In this document: one piece after another, positions 49,462-62,045 of the stretch
Layout of the letters: every line of letters begins with the position of its first letter
Numbering within the stretch: position 1 is the first letter of the stretch
Source of the DNA: Ustilaginoidea virens
Lineage: Eukaryota > Ascomycota > Sordariomycetes > Hypocreales > Clavicipitaceae
Reading direction: 5' to 3'
Assembly: GCF_000687475.1 (NCBI RefSeq)
Contig: NC_057319.1
Coordinates: forward strand, 682,001 to 746,000
Length of the DNA: 64,000 nucleotides
Program-made: the position numbers and the translations under genes
The notes under the pieces: generated by a model
What the model was told of the DNA's origin: nothing
Databases searched by the model: none
What the model saw: only the letters and a program-made list of their open reading frames with translations

Positions 49462-52400
49462 CTACCAATATAAAAGAATAATATTCCTTTTAGCAAATAT
49501 AAGCAAAAATAAAAAACTATTGTCGATAACAAATTCACTCCCTTAATACATTAGCGATCTTTTCGAGCCCTATTTTTATTGCCTCTGCAATAATAATAGC
49601 TGCTCTAATTATGTTATCTTCCTTGTTATTTGTATATCTCATTCTTTTCGTAATATTTACGCCTTCTTCTATTGCTTTATTCGTTTTTCTTTTCTTAGAC
49701 TATACTATTATAGTCTCCTTCGGTTCTCGCGGTAAATCAAATAAGTCTACTCCATAATAGTAGATCTTTTCTAGTACTTTTGCATAATATTCGATGGCAT
49801 TCGCTTTGTCCTATTTATTGCATCGAATGAGGATATCTTCCTTCTATAGAATTTTTGTAATAGCAGATCGAATCATTATGTTTAGGTTATATATCCTATT
49901 TAGTGACTTTATCCTTATAATTAATTTATTCTTTATAGGGATTTTTGACGATAGAGCGAATAATATCACATTAAATACTTGCTGTACTTCGATTTTTCTT
50001 AATAGTAAGGGGAGATGCTTAAGTTGTTCTCGAAAATGATATGCAAATTCGGTATATAGCCTTCTAGGGGAGTAATTTCTTACTTCCTCTATATTTTCCT
50101 ATATACCTTTAATAGCGGCATTATTAGGTATAGTAGTATTATTAGTTATAGCTTTTTCTCCTATTTGCTTAATATAGTCCTTATTTAAAGAAGGAACCTT
50201 TCCTATTTCAGTAAATATAGCACTACCCTCGAATATTTCTAGATTTATCTTTAAGGTAAAAAAAAAATGCCATACTATTATTACAAAAAGCAAAGGTATA
50301 TCGTGCTGCTATTATAAGGTCTGAATTTCGCAATAAAGAAATATAAAAGGAAGAATTACTAATGCTAGGAGAGGAAAATAAAAAAAAGAAACTGCTACTG
50401 CTAGGACCGAAAGTCGTATTAAGGAAATATAAAAGGGAGAAAAAGAAAGAAAGGGAAGAAAGGGCAGATATATAATATATAGGTATTATCCGCCCTATTT
50501 TATAAAGATGAAGATAAAATAAGGAAAGCTATTATAGCTATCCCTAGCTGCAACTTTTAATTTTTTATATTATTTTTCTAAATTCTCAGCCTCTCTTTTA
50601 TCCGACTATTCTGCCAGATCCTATATATTCAATCGTAAAGGTTATAAATATTCTAGCCGGTCGATAATGCCTTTTAAATCGTCTATATATATCTTTCTCT
50701 TCGTTCCTCCCTAAATCGGCTTTATTATATAAATAACCGATAATAAAACTTCAATAACTCTCGATAGGTTTCCCTAAGTTTTATAAAATTTTCCCTTCTA
50801 CTTACTTTCCTTATCTATTTTCTCCCAAACTCTATCGCCAACTTTAAAGTTATATAAAACTTTATTAACTTCGTTAGATAGAAAGGATACTCTCTAATTT
50901 CGCACCTTTTCCTATCTCTCTTCTCTTCGATCGATTATTAATAAATTTATATCTCAAATGAACTTATTATTAGTTATCTCTAGCTTATTAGCCTTATCCT
51001 AATCCTACTCAATTATGCTATTATACTAGGAAAATAGTTTAAAACCGAATATTAATATAGCTAGAGATATTCTAATTATAGTTATATATCGATTATTTAG
51101 TACTACTATAATAGAAGGGATAGCCTAATTCTATAATTCTAACGATATTCTATTCCTTTCTATAGCCTACTTTATTAGTTAGTTCTTTATAAGTTGTATA
51201 TTTCTTTCGGCTAGTCCTATAGAAGCCGGGTATAAGATTAGTCCGAAAGTTACCTATATTCTATACTTTTCTCCTATAGTTTAAAAAAGTTAATTTTTAA
51301 AATAGAATTTATTATTATAATAGATCCTTTTTGGCTATCCGAATATTAATCCCTAGTATTTTCCCTAAGCTTTTATTACTACGATTCCTATTGCCTTAAT
51401 ATAAGTCTATATCAAAAGAAATCTAATAGTATAATCTACTACTACTAGAATATATATTTCTCCCTCTCTCGTTTTTAGTATAATAGGGCCTAAATAATCT
51501 ATCGCGACTATCTCCTATAGTTCTAAAACTATAACAGATTTTAGATCAGCTCTTACAATCCTAGGTCCTATTTATTAATATACTAAATATAACTAATAAT
51601 ATGTCTTAATGTCCCTAATTCTTAAAGGCTAATAGAATTTCCCTCGAATGGCCTATAATATAATTACTAGACCGAAGTATCCCTTTACATTATAAAAGGC
51701 TTATAGTTTAATCGATATCCTACCTTCTAAAATATATTTAGCTAAAGATTTATCTATTTCTAGCTAATATAACCTTCGATCGATAAGTTAGTACTTCAGT
51801 AAATATCTCTATATAAGTCTTCTTCGGTCTAAAGTAATAGTATTATAGCCGTATATTATTACTGTAAGTATTTTTCTATATTAGGCTAACTTAAGCTATA
51901 GGCGAAGCTTAATAGATAATTTCTTAATAGTATTTCGATCTAATATTCCTTCTTCTAATAGCACTAATTTGGATTCTATTACGATATTTGCTATTAGTTT
52001 TATTAGTCCTAATTTAACTTCTATTCCTATTCTCTGTTTTAATTCCATAGGTTCCGATCTTAATACATCTAGTAGTCTAAACATTCTATCTATAATTTTT
52101 ATAATTTTTATTATATTCGGCCGATAAATATATTCGATATTAGATTCTTATAATAAATCAATCCATCTTATAACTTTCCTATAAGTTTCTCTTAAGTTTG
52201 CTATAAAATCTACGATCCCCTTATAATCTGTATAAACCTTAATCGGATATAGGGATCCTTCTATTAGCTATTTAACTTCTTTTAGTCCTACTATAATAGC
52301 TAATATCTCTTTTTCTAGCATAGTATAATGTTTCTTAGTATTTCCTAATTTATGTGATAGCTATATAATAATTCTAACCTTTATCTAATTCGAATTATCT

Positions 52401-55246
52401 ATTAGTATTCTAGGTTTAGTATCTTCTAACTAAAATAGAATACCCCCTATACTAATATTTAAGGCATCTATTGCAAGGTAGAATTAGATTCCTAGCCAGG
52501 CACTAAAAGTAGTATTCACCTAAATGCTATAATAGATAGCTAAAAGTGCTAAACTTACTTTAGTTATCCAGACTAATTAATCTTAAAGTATTTCCTCTTT
52601 TTATATAGATTATCTGCCTATTTTCATTATCTTATAATCAATATAAAAGAATGCTAATTTAACTATTTAAACTAGATCTAACCTTCCCGGAATAAATTTA
52701 TATAAGAATAGAGTTAAATATATAAAGGTTAGAACCTTATCTTAGGTCTTTAGTGGATTTTTATTAAAGTATTCTGCTATTTGAATAAATCTTTCTCTAT
52801 ATTTCTTTACTAATTATATCCTACTATCTTTAATGGAAAACCTAATATAATTTACCTCTAATGCAAAGAAAGTAATCTTTTTCCCGCTTAAGCCGATTAG
52901 TATTTAAGCTACTCTTAGAAAATATCTCTTCTATAAAAAATTAAAGTGGTCTTCCTAAGTCTCTAATGCGATATAGTAGTTATCTATATAGATAGAGAAT
53001 AATATTTAGATATCCTCTATATAGCCTAGAATTAATTCCGATTTTATTCTATCTTAGAAGAAAAGGTATCTAAATACTATATCTCTAAATCGGGCATATA
53101 TTGTAGGTGACCCCATCAAACCTTATGGCATATTATTATAAATATATATACTATTAGGGCAGGAAAATGCCGTTTTGTGTTTATCTAGTGGGTATACTTC
53201 TATAGCCTAAAACCTATTCGAAGTATCTACTTATGAGAAAATTATTAACCTGCTATAGTAAACTGAATCTATATCTACCTCTATATTATAATATAAATAA
53301 GTAGGTTTAATTGAATTATTATTTATATCTCGGAAGTTATAAATTATACGAAAAACCTTTTCGGATAGTAAGACTTTCTTTTATCCTAGTTTATTAATAA
53401 AAAGTATTGGTGCTATCCATTCAGAAATATCTCGATATATTACTACTGCTTTCTTTATTACTAGGAAAACCTTCTTAGAGAATTATTGATAAGCTATTAT
53501 ATAGCAAAACTATTTTATTTTCTTTAGTTTAGCGTCTAGTATAAAAGGGATATAATATTATATTAAGTCTATAGTGCGAATATCCTCCAGTTTGTAAATA
53601 AAACAGTCCTTATATATATAGTATAACCGTTTAATAAGTATTTATTAAGTTGTTAACCCTACCCTATTCCCTAACGAAATACCGGACTATTTAAACTATA
53701 AATAGACTATTTTATCCGGTATAATTATTAATAGTCGATTTATATATAAATTTCGAAATCGAAAGGGGTACCCCTTTGAAAATAGCTTTCCTATATAAAT
53801 TAGTAAGGTTAATTATCTAGCTTTATCTATCGGCATTATATATTCCATCTTTCTTCTATCGCCATTAATTCCTATAGTATACTGCAGCTTTAAAAAGTTA
53901 AATATCTTTAAACTAAGTAAATGCTTTATCGGTTTTATATTAGAAAGGTATATCTTATCTTCCTATTTCTAGCACTAACGATCGTTATTAGTTAATATAC
54001 GAAAAATTTCGAATAAATTTAATTCCTAATCCTCCTATCTCCTTAGATTATTTTCCTCTTCTTATTTAATTATCTATTTAAATTTAAAACCTTTATTTTC
54101 TCTTTCTTTAATTATTATAGGAATAATATTCTTCCTAATATAAGAGTATTTTCCCTTACTCTATTAGTTAAATTAACTTTATATAAGTTTCTAATCACTA
54201 AGAATTAGTTTAAGAGACGCCAAATAGCAAAGCAATAAGTTTATTAATAATGGTTTCTATAATACTAGGGCTTTCGAATTATTAATTCCTTTATTCATTC
54301 TATTAATCCCTTTTATACCTAATACTATTTTAAGTTCCTTTGTAATTAGCTTTTATTAGTACTATAAAGTAAAAATCCGCAAATAATCGCTAGCCTTATC
54401 ATCCGCAGTAATTAGTTTTTCGATAAAGTAGTATATATATCTATAGCGACTATTGCTAATTTATAAGCTTCCTTATTTATATTTCGTAAAGTCTTTTCAA
54501 CTTCTTCTAGAATTTTTCGGTTATTTTCGACGAACTTAACCTTATTATTAAAAGGGGTCTATTTTAAAGAAACTAAATATCGAATTTTGACTTATTAGAA
54601 TAGGTCTAGGTATAGGTATATCGGCAGAACCTATAAGACTCCTCTTATGCCTTTAAGCGTAAGTTTATCTTCTCTATAGTATTCTACTGCACTCATTCTT
54701 CGCAGCTAAACCTTTCCTAATAAAATATCCTATTCTTCTTAAGCTGGCATAATATAGAAGTGCACTAATGCCAGAATGCCGCCTACCACCACCTATATAT
54801 ATGCGCAAGTGGTAATAGTATATTTATTATTGTTTGCTATTTTAACCTTTATTGGTTTTTATAATTATAATTGTGGAATTTTATATCTTATTAAAAAAGC
54901 ATTATTAATCAAATCGATATTTAAACTACTATCTACTAGGACCGAATCGTATTACACTCCTTTAATATAGGCGGTAATATATCCTAAAGTAGTCGCCACC
55001 TAACCCTCAGGTTTTGCAATATTATTAAAGGCAATAACGTGATTTATGCTGCCTACTACTTATCTTTTTTTATTCTTATTATCGTCACAAAATAGTATCA
55101 TTAAGTGTAAAATAATAGCTTTTGCAGTATTACTTTTCAGCTTTCGCCTATACTGCATAAGGTGTAAAAGTTAGTATCTAATAATTAGCGCGACTTAGAG
55201 GAGTTATAATATATTGATAGGTATAACTATATTCTTTAAATATTGC
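49462..55246 (-). mobile_element. Ty3/Gypsy-type retrotransposon remnant, strongly RIP-like
   Basis: Very AT-rich sequence dominated by TA-containing words and full of stops in every frame. On the minus strand, scattered reverse-transcriptase words survive at about 53,450-52,960: AFSCPNSIYIYNNMPYGLM, GSPTIYARFRD and the active-site region YIDN (normally YxDD). Ribonuclease H words follow at about 52,330-52,140 (LEKEILAIIVGLKEV, YPIKVYTDYK). That order places integrase at lower coordinates, where only fragments can be guessed. The element is dead. The density of TpA and lack of CpA suits RIP. Confidence 0.72.
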
Positions 55247-55971
55247 TGTTGCAAAATGGTGATTCAGAACACTGTTGGAAATGTACTGGATACCGACAGT
55301 GGCGTACAAGGCGTTGCAGAATAAAACAAGAGCTGGTTAAAGATTTAAAGCGCACAAGAGGTTGACCAGAGCAAAGATGTCAGGGAAATCTGATTCTAAT
55401 TGTTGGTGACTATTCTAGCTAGAAAGAGGGAATTTTGGGCATATTTCTACCATCTTGAAAAAGTGGTTGAAAATAATGAAAAACCGCAAAAATAGCGAAA
55501 AACCCGACGAAAAGTCGGTCTGCCCAACCGTGCCCAGTCTGTGCCCAATATCCTACCCAGTGCATACCCAACCAAGCCCAGTGGCTTATAGCGGTGTGCC
55601 GGATGCCCTATAACAGTCTGCCGTACGGGCCGGAAGCCCTATATCGGTCTGCCGTAAATGACCGGTGTAGCGGGTAACTGTATGTAGAAGGCCGAAAGTG
55701 CTGGTATTAGCAAGGTTTGCCCATTTGGTAATCCCGTAGAAATGCGCCGCCTATTATAGGCCCTGTGGCCCGCTGTGACCGGCCGCTGTGGCCGGCTGTG
55801 GGGCGCTGTGCCGGTGCCGTGACCGGCGCTGCGGCCCACTGTAATCGGCGTTGTGGGGCGCTGTGCCCCACCATAGCGCCTGGTATAGCCACCGCGATAT
55901 CTCAACGTAAAGACGTCGTACGGTAGCGAGACCAGTACCAAAATACAGCTAAAAAGGCGCTGATTTTAACA
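55247..55971 (-). repeat. LTR of Copia family B, copy 1
   Basis: A 725-bp LTR. On the plus strand it begins TGTTGCAAAATGG and ends GATTTTAACA, giving TG...CA termini in either orientation. The following CCCCCTCTG is, on the minus strand, the purine-rich tract CAGAGGGGG that precedes a 3-prime LTR. It is repeated with a few changes at 57,678-57,905 plus 62,772-63,303. A GC-rich minisatellite-like core lies at about 55,757-55,875. Confidence 0.85.
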
Positions 55972-57677
55972 CCCCCTCTGATTAGCAATATGGCTAATCC
56001 TAGCGTTAGAATAAAAGAAAGAAACCCTGTAAAAAATTAGAAAAAAAAGATGATGATGCTATAGGGATTGCAGCCCTAATAGCTGCCGAAATATGGGGAA
56101 TTTCGGGCTTGGAAGTGGTTTGGTGAGTCTATCCGCAGGTATATCTGTCGTGGGTAAATAAGATATTTTTACTAGGCCACCGTGGGCCTTCTTACGTATA
56201 TACCGGAATTTAAGCAAGGTATGCTTAGTGCGGGCATGCTGATTTGGGTCATTTGCATTAGAAATAGACCTTTGGTTATCGCAGTATAGTGGTATCGGGC
56301 GTTGAATATCGACCTGGATTTCTTTAAATAAATTAGATATCTACTCTACTTCGCGAATTGCCTTAAGTATTGTATTAGATTTGGCTTTAAGTGTTAATAA
56401 AACCACAGTTGAAGACCGTTTTGACCTTTAGCTAATAGGCCCACCATTTAAGGTAGTAAGATAACCACCAGTGGACTTCGAAGTCAGCCGGCACCTAGCA
56501 AAATCGCTGTCAGAAAATGCAGCTAATACTACAGTAGCTTTAGCGGCTTAGTGACGGTAATAAATGGCTGTATTTGCCGTACTAGCTAAATAGCGAAAAG
56601 CGCCCTTAGCAGCATTAAGCTATGTAGTGGAAGCCTGTTGCATATATCATAATAGGTATTGCGTTGGAAAGGTAAGGTCAGGTCTTAACATCATTATTAA
56701 CTATATTGATGTCCCTACTAGCTGCTGGAATAAGTGTTGATTATTAGCATCTAGCGGCATATTACCAGCCTCAGACTCAGTAAGTATACCGGGCTGTAGT
56801 GGGATTAGATGCGGTCGTGCGTCTTTAAGGTTGAACTTCTTAAGGACTTCCGCAATAAATTGCGATTGGTGCAGCTATAATAGGCCCTTTTCTCTATCCC
56901 TAATAATCTGCACTCTAAGAAAGAAGGAGGCAGGTCTTCGGTCTTCTATAGTATAAACCTTATGGAATTTGGCCTTAAGCTGGTTAATATAGCTAAGGTC
57001 CGGACCGATAATTAAGCAGTCATCTATATAGGTCACAATAAAGGTATGCGTTCCTTTATTATAGAAGACGGTAGCATTAGAAAGTAATGGCTTAAAACCC
57101 TCTTGTACTAGAAGGTCTTTTAACCGTAACTGCCATTCGCGAGGGCCTTGTTTTAGCCTATATAAGGCTTTCTTTAACAGTATGACTTGTGATGCAGAGG
57201 GGTTATATCCAACCTTAGTAAGTAAGGCTAGAAGTCGATAACGCTGCTGGTCAGACCATAAGGCTGGGTTAGGTGAGAGTAGGCTTTCTGCAAATTCTAG
57301 AAAACTAGCTGGAATCTCTATATAAATCGTCTCCAGTAGTTTACTATTTAGAAAGGCACTAATAAAGTCGATCTGCTCTATTTCCCAGTTGTTTGCAGCA
57401 GCAAGAGCAAGGATAATCCTCTATGTTGGTGGGATCGAAGTAGAGGCATAGGTCTCCGTAAAGTCTTGCCTAGATACCTGCATAAAGCCTTTGACAATTA
57501 ATCGTGCCTTATATTTAACCGGGTTATTATTCGCATCTTTCTTAACGCGAAAAACAGGCTGGTTACGCAATATTTTCCTACTAGTAGGAATACTAGTCTT
57601 AGGAATAAATTGGAAGATATTTAAATCGATTAATTGCTTGAATTCCGAAAATAAGGCTTTTACCCAGCTATCCTTAT
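55972..57677 (-). mobile_element. Copia family B internal fragment (reverse transcriptase-RNase H)
   Basis: The minus strand reads from 57,677 down as the C-terminal part of a Copia polyprotein: YKARLIVKGFMQ, KKALYGLKQGPREWQ, TYIDDCLIIGP (active site at about 57,030), SDSDFARC, PIPLYCDN, HARTKHTLLKFRYI and KPLPSPKF. Several in-frame stops interrupt it. It ends abruptly at the left edge of the second B LTR, without gag, protease or integrase. The simplest reading is that the right-hand B element inserted here, cutting the reverse transcriptase. Confidence 0.82.
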
Positions 57678-57905
57678 TGTTGCAAAATGGTGACTTAGAA
57701 CACTGTTGGAAAGTATACTAAGTACCGACAGTGGCGTACAAGGCGTTGCAGAATAAAACAAGCTGGTTAAAGATTAAAAACGCACACACAAGAGGTTGAC
57801 CAGAGCAAAGATGTCAGGGAAATCTGATTCTAATTGTTGGTGACTATTCTAGCTAGAAAGAGGGAATTTTGGGCATATTTCTACCATCTTGAAGAAGTGG
57901 TTGAA
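57678..57905 (-). repeat. LTR of Copia family B, copy 2, left part
   Basis: The first 228 bp of a second B LTR, matching 55,247-55,475 with small differences, interrupted by element A after the bases TTGAA. The remainder resumes at 62,767. Confidence 0.85.
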
Positions 57906-58626
57906 TGTTAAAATCCTATAGTAGCCTACTAGGCTGCTGGCCTAATGCCCTACTGGCCTACTAACCTTCTGACCATTATACCGCCTCTTGGACTTACGGT
58001 AGTCTTACCAACCTTAGGCCTTTGCCTTTTACCTTAGGATTTTCAGTGGATTATTTACTGTATATCAAGTAAGGTAGGCCTTATTAAAAAAGGTGTGGCA
58101 TTGCTAAATTAGCGTGGTAGGCCTACTAGTGTGGTGGCTAGTCCACTAGTGTGGTGGGTAGTCACTAGCGTGGTGGTTAGTCACTAGCGTGGTGGCTAAT
58201 TACTAGTGCGGTAGTTAGGGTGGTTGGAAAGGCTGGATATAGTGGGGCTGCTGACGTATTATATACGTGGCATAGCAAGCATTACGGGGAGCTTTCTTAC
58301 TGGCTACCTTGGATGCCTGGGCCCACCCCTCCTTCGTGTATATATAGGATAGCTTTTCCCCTTCTTTCTAGATAGTAGAAGGGCAGCACAATCGAGTCTG
58401 TTAATGCACTATATGCCTCTTAACTTCTTACCTTCCCTGCGTTTTCTGGTTATCTTATATTTGCCTTGCCTTTACACTTGCCTTGCTTTATAGCACTTGT
58501 ATAGTCTTAGGACTTGGTGAAAAATCTAGTATTATACTAAGATTAGTTCACAGGTCGCAGACAGTCTTGTGCCATCTAGCTAGCTAGTAAGGCTCTGCTT
58601 TTATAGTAACCTTGAGAATTGCAATA
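57906..58626 (+). repeat. 5-prime LTR of element A
   Basis: A 721-bp LTR starting TGTTAAAATCC and ending TTGCAATA. The terminal dinucleotides are TG and TA rather than TG and CA. A TATATATAGG stretch at about 58,340 could be the LTR promoter. Confidence 0.93.
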
Positions 58627-58638
58627 GGTTATGAGCCC
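58627..58638 (+). other. Primer-binding site complementary to the anticodon arm of initiator tRNA-Met
   Basis: GGTTATGAGCCC directly follows the LTR. Its complement GGGCTCATAACC is the anticodon stem-loop of initiator tRNA-Met, including the CAU anticodon. Copia and Ty5 are known to prime from this internal half-tRNA site instead of the tRNA 3-prime end. Confidence 0.8.
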
Positions 58639-58769
58639 GGGTTTTTACTTCTTTGTTTTTACCCTACCTCTTTTGTGTTCACCCCTTGGTCTCTCTTGCT
58701 TATTAGTACTACTAATATAGCTATCCTTTGGTATCCTTAGCTTACCCTTATCACCTTTAGCTTACCCTT

Positions 58770-59130
58770 TGTTACCTACGGCATTACCCTGCGGCAATCA
58801 ACGGCGTACCCCTACGGCAACTTACGGCGTAACCTTACGGCACTTTTAGCGTAACCTTACGTTATTTTCGGAGTAACCTACGGCACCTACGGATTTTATA
58901 GTGTGATATCTACCACACTATACCACTGTATAACACCTTTGCACCTAGTGCACGACACCTACTGCACTATACGGCACCTGTTATACTCTTCCACTTATAG
59001 CACTTTTGGTACGGCACTTACGGCACCTTTTATATTACGGCACCTATAGCACCTACGTCACCTACGGCACCTACGGCACCTACGGCACCTACGGCACTTA
59101 CGGCACCTTTATATTACGGCACCACATAAG
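58770..59130. repeat. ACGGCACCT-type repeats in the element A leader
   Basis: Many CTTACGGCA/CTACGGCAC words, becoming a near-perfect 9-bp array at about 59,050-59,110. They lie between the primer-binding site and the gag start codon. Confidence 0.8.
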
Positions 59131-59360
59131 CACCTTAAATACTAACGCTATATTCTGGACTTGCACAACGCCTACGGCATTTGTGCTTTTATACTGAGAC
59201 CTACCGCTATATTCTGCGGTTACCTTTTATAGTAGGCTACTAGCCACTATATTTACTAGCTGTCCAGCTAGTTACTCAACTATTTTGCCAGCTATTTAGC
59301 TGGTTATTCATCTGTTCCTACAGCTATTGGCACCATTTTTAACGACTTTTAACCACTATA

Positions 59361-61931
59361 ATGGCACAGTCTAGGCCTTCCACTTATAAGGCCACTTTGG
59401 ATTCCAACTCTAAAGCTCATCTTACTGCACGACTACAGCTAGATATGGACTATATAAAGTCCCAGATGAATACCCTAACTACCCTTATACAAGGCTTAGT
59501 TAGTAGGCAAAATAGTAACGTTCCTACTATTACAATTAGCAAGGAACTAGTAGAGGCTACTAGCCCTACTATCTCCGGTCCTACTAATATGAACAGTAAA
59601 GACCCTATAGAGGCTATTAGCCCTACTATCCAACCTTCTGCTATTACGACTAGCAAGGACCCTGTAGAGGCTACTAGCCCTACCACCCAACCTTCCGCTA
59701 TTACGACTAGCAAAGACCCTATAGAGGTTACTAACCCTACTACTCCTACCTTGGATATTAACATTATTAGCGGTATAAAGCACTATGCCGCTAAAGGGGT
59801 ACTAATTAGAAATCAGCTTTAGTCAGCAAGCCGTAAATGCATCGGCATTTTTAACTTTGAAAAATACGGCTTTTTCCTTCCACAGAAAGGAATAGACACC
59901 CCACTGCTGCATCAACCTTGCAGCCATTATACTATTACTAATAGTATAACAGTAGAGGTCCCCAGCCCTACTAACCCTGCTGATTATAGTGATCCTGAGG
60001 ATACCACTATTACCCCCGTTCCTACTACTGCGACTAGTAAGGAACCTGTAGAGGCTACTAGCCCTACTACCAACTCTCCTGCTAATACGACTAGTAAAGA
60101 ACCCGCTATTATACCTAGCGAAAATCCTGTAGTGGCTACTAGCCCTACTCCTGCCCCTATAGCTGCTGATACAGAATATCAGAAGCTATTACAATTAGCC
60201 GGCATTTGGCATATACGGCTAGGGCATATAGGTATTCAGCTACTTAAAAAGACCTGTGCTAATACCTACCTGGTCTATCTTCTAAAGAAGAAGGTTGTTA
60301 CTAAAACAACCTTTATTACCTTTATCTACCAAAATGAAGGTATAGGCCCTATTTCTAATGGCCTAGAAGGAGACTTTCACAAAGGGCAAAATACAGGTTC
60401 AGAGGGGGTATTTAGCAGTAAAGAACCTGCTATTTTACTGGATGACCTAGAAAGCATTCCTGACCCTACTAACTCTACTAACCTTACTAGCATTACTAAC
60501 ACTAATGCTATACCGGATGACCTAGAAAGCATGCCGGACCCTACTAATTTTACTAGCATTACTAATGCTACCCCGGATGATATTACTAACACTAATGCCA
60601 CCGTGGATTACCTTCCTAAGTCAGAAGACTTTATAGGCGCCTTTCTAAATAGCGAGCTTTCTGAGACCATTTATATGGATATTCCTAATAGATTCCTTGA
60701 ATTTACAGAGAGCTTATTACTAACTGATAGCAAGCTTTGGTCTGATATTCAACGACAACGGCTATTAACTTTACTTAAAGAAGCCGGCTTTAATCCCTCT
60801 ATTAAGCAAGCTATTTTACTAAAGAAGGCCCTATACGGGCTAAAACAAGCACCCCGCGAATGGCAACACCGGCTAAAAGACCTTATTTCTAGTGAAGGCT
60901 TCTTACCTTTAGCTTCTGATGCTGCCGTCTTTTATAATAAGCAAACCAGTACCTTTATCGTTACTTATGTTGACGATTGCCTATTAGTTGGTCCAAATAT
61001 AACTTATATCAACCAGCTAAAAAGGAAATTTCATAAGGTCTATACTATAGAAGACCGCGGTCCGGCTTCCTTCTTCCTAGGTATACAGATTATACGAAAT
61101 AGGAAGGAAGGTCTATTGTGGCTGCACCAAGCCCAATTTATAGCAGAGGTCTTAGCTAAATACGGCTTACAGGATACTAAACCTCAGCTTATTCCACTTC
61201 AACCAGGGAATCTAAATGAATCTAGTGGAAAAGACTTTAGCCCTACTAATCAGAGCCTTTATCAGAGCCTTACTAGCACTATAATATGGCTTATGATAAT
61301 AACTAGGCCCGACCTAGCATTTCCTACCCAATACCTCTCTCGGTTTATGTCTAAGGCAACTAATGTGCATCTAAATGCTGCAAAAGGCAGCTTTAGCTAC
61401 CTTAAAGGCACTGAGAACCTAGCTATTTGCTTTAGTACTACTAAAAGCAACCAACAGCCTATTATAACCGCTTATTCTGATAGCGATTTTGCTGGCTGTA
61501 AAGAAACCTCTAAATCTACTGGAGGCTTCCTAACTACTATTAATAGTGGTCCTATTAGCTGGCGTTCCAAGCGAGCCTCTTTAGTAGTATTATCTACTTT
61601 AGAAGCTGAATCTGATGCATTACTTGAGACTATCCGTGAGGTACAGTGGCTTTCTAACCTTTGTAAGGAGCTGGAAATCGATATTTTACGCCCTATACCA
61701 TTATACTGCGATAATCAGGGCTCTATTTCGAATTCTAATGACCCTAACCAGCATGCTCGCACTAAGCATACACTATTAAAATTCCGGTATATTAGGGAGC
61801 AAGCACAGCTAGGCTTGGTTAAAATTACCTACTTACCTACTAATAGTATGCCTGCTGACGGTCTTACAAAGCCACTGCCGGGCCCTAAATTTACTAGGTT
61901 CCGCGAGTTACTAGGTCTTAGGGCCTGCTAA
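59361..61931 (+). pseudogene. Element A gag-pol frame with one amber codon and an internal deletion
   Basis: A single frame runs from the ATG at 59,361 to 61,931 (857 codons counting the stops), broken only by TAG at 59,820-59,822. The gag-like part (153 aa) ends in Pro/Thr/Ser-rich repeats of a TSKDPVEATSPT type. After the amber the frame continues into WHIRLGHIGIQLLKKT, the pre-integrase motif, then directly to low-complexity spacer and the late part of Copia reverse transcriptase (KKALYGLKQAPREWQ, TYVDDCLLVGP). Ribonuclease H follows (AYSDSDFAG, LSTLEAESDALLE, LYCDNQGS, HARTKHTLLKFRYI). Protease and integrase catalytic segments are absent. Confidence 0.88.
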
Positions 61932-62032
61932 CTTATACTAACTTACTAAGGTTTTTCCTATGTTTTTCTTTAGGACCTTTATTGCATTTTCTTTCCCTAT
62001 CCTTTACACGATTAGCTTGATACTACAGTAGC

Positions 62033-62045
62033 TAATCAGAGGGGG
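62033..62045 (+). other. Polypurine tract of element A
   Basis: AATCAGAGGGGG immediately precedes the 3-prime LTR. The same tract, in minus orientation, stands next to both family B LTRs, showing that A and B are related. Confidence 0.8.

Noticed and set aside
59006..59197. Tyr-Gly-Thr-repeat open frame in element A
   Set aside because: A by-product of the 9-bp array in the untranslated leader.
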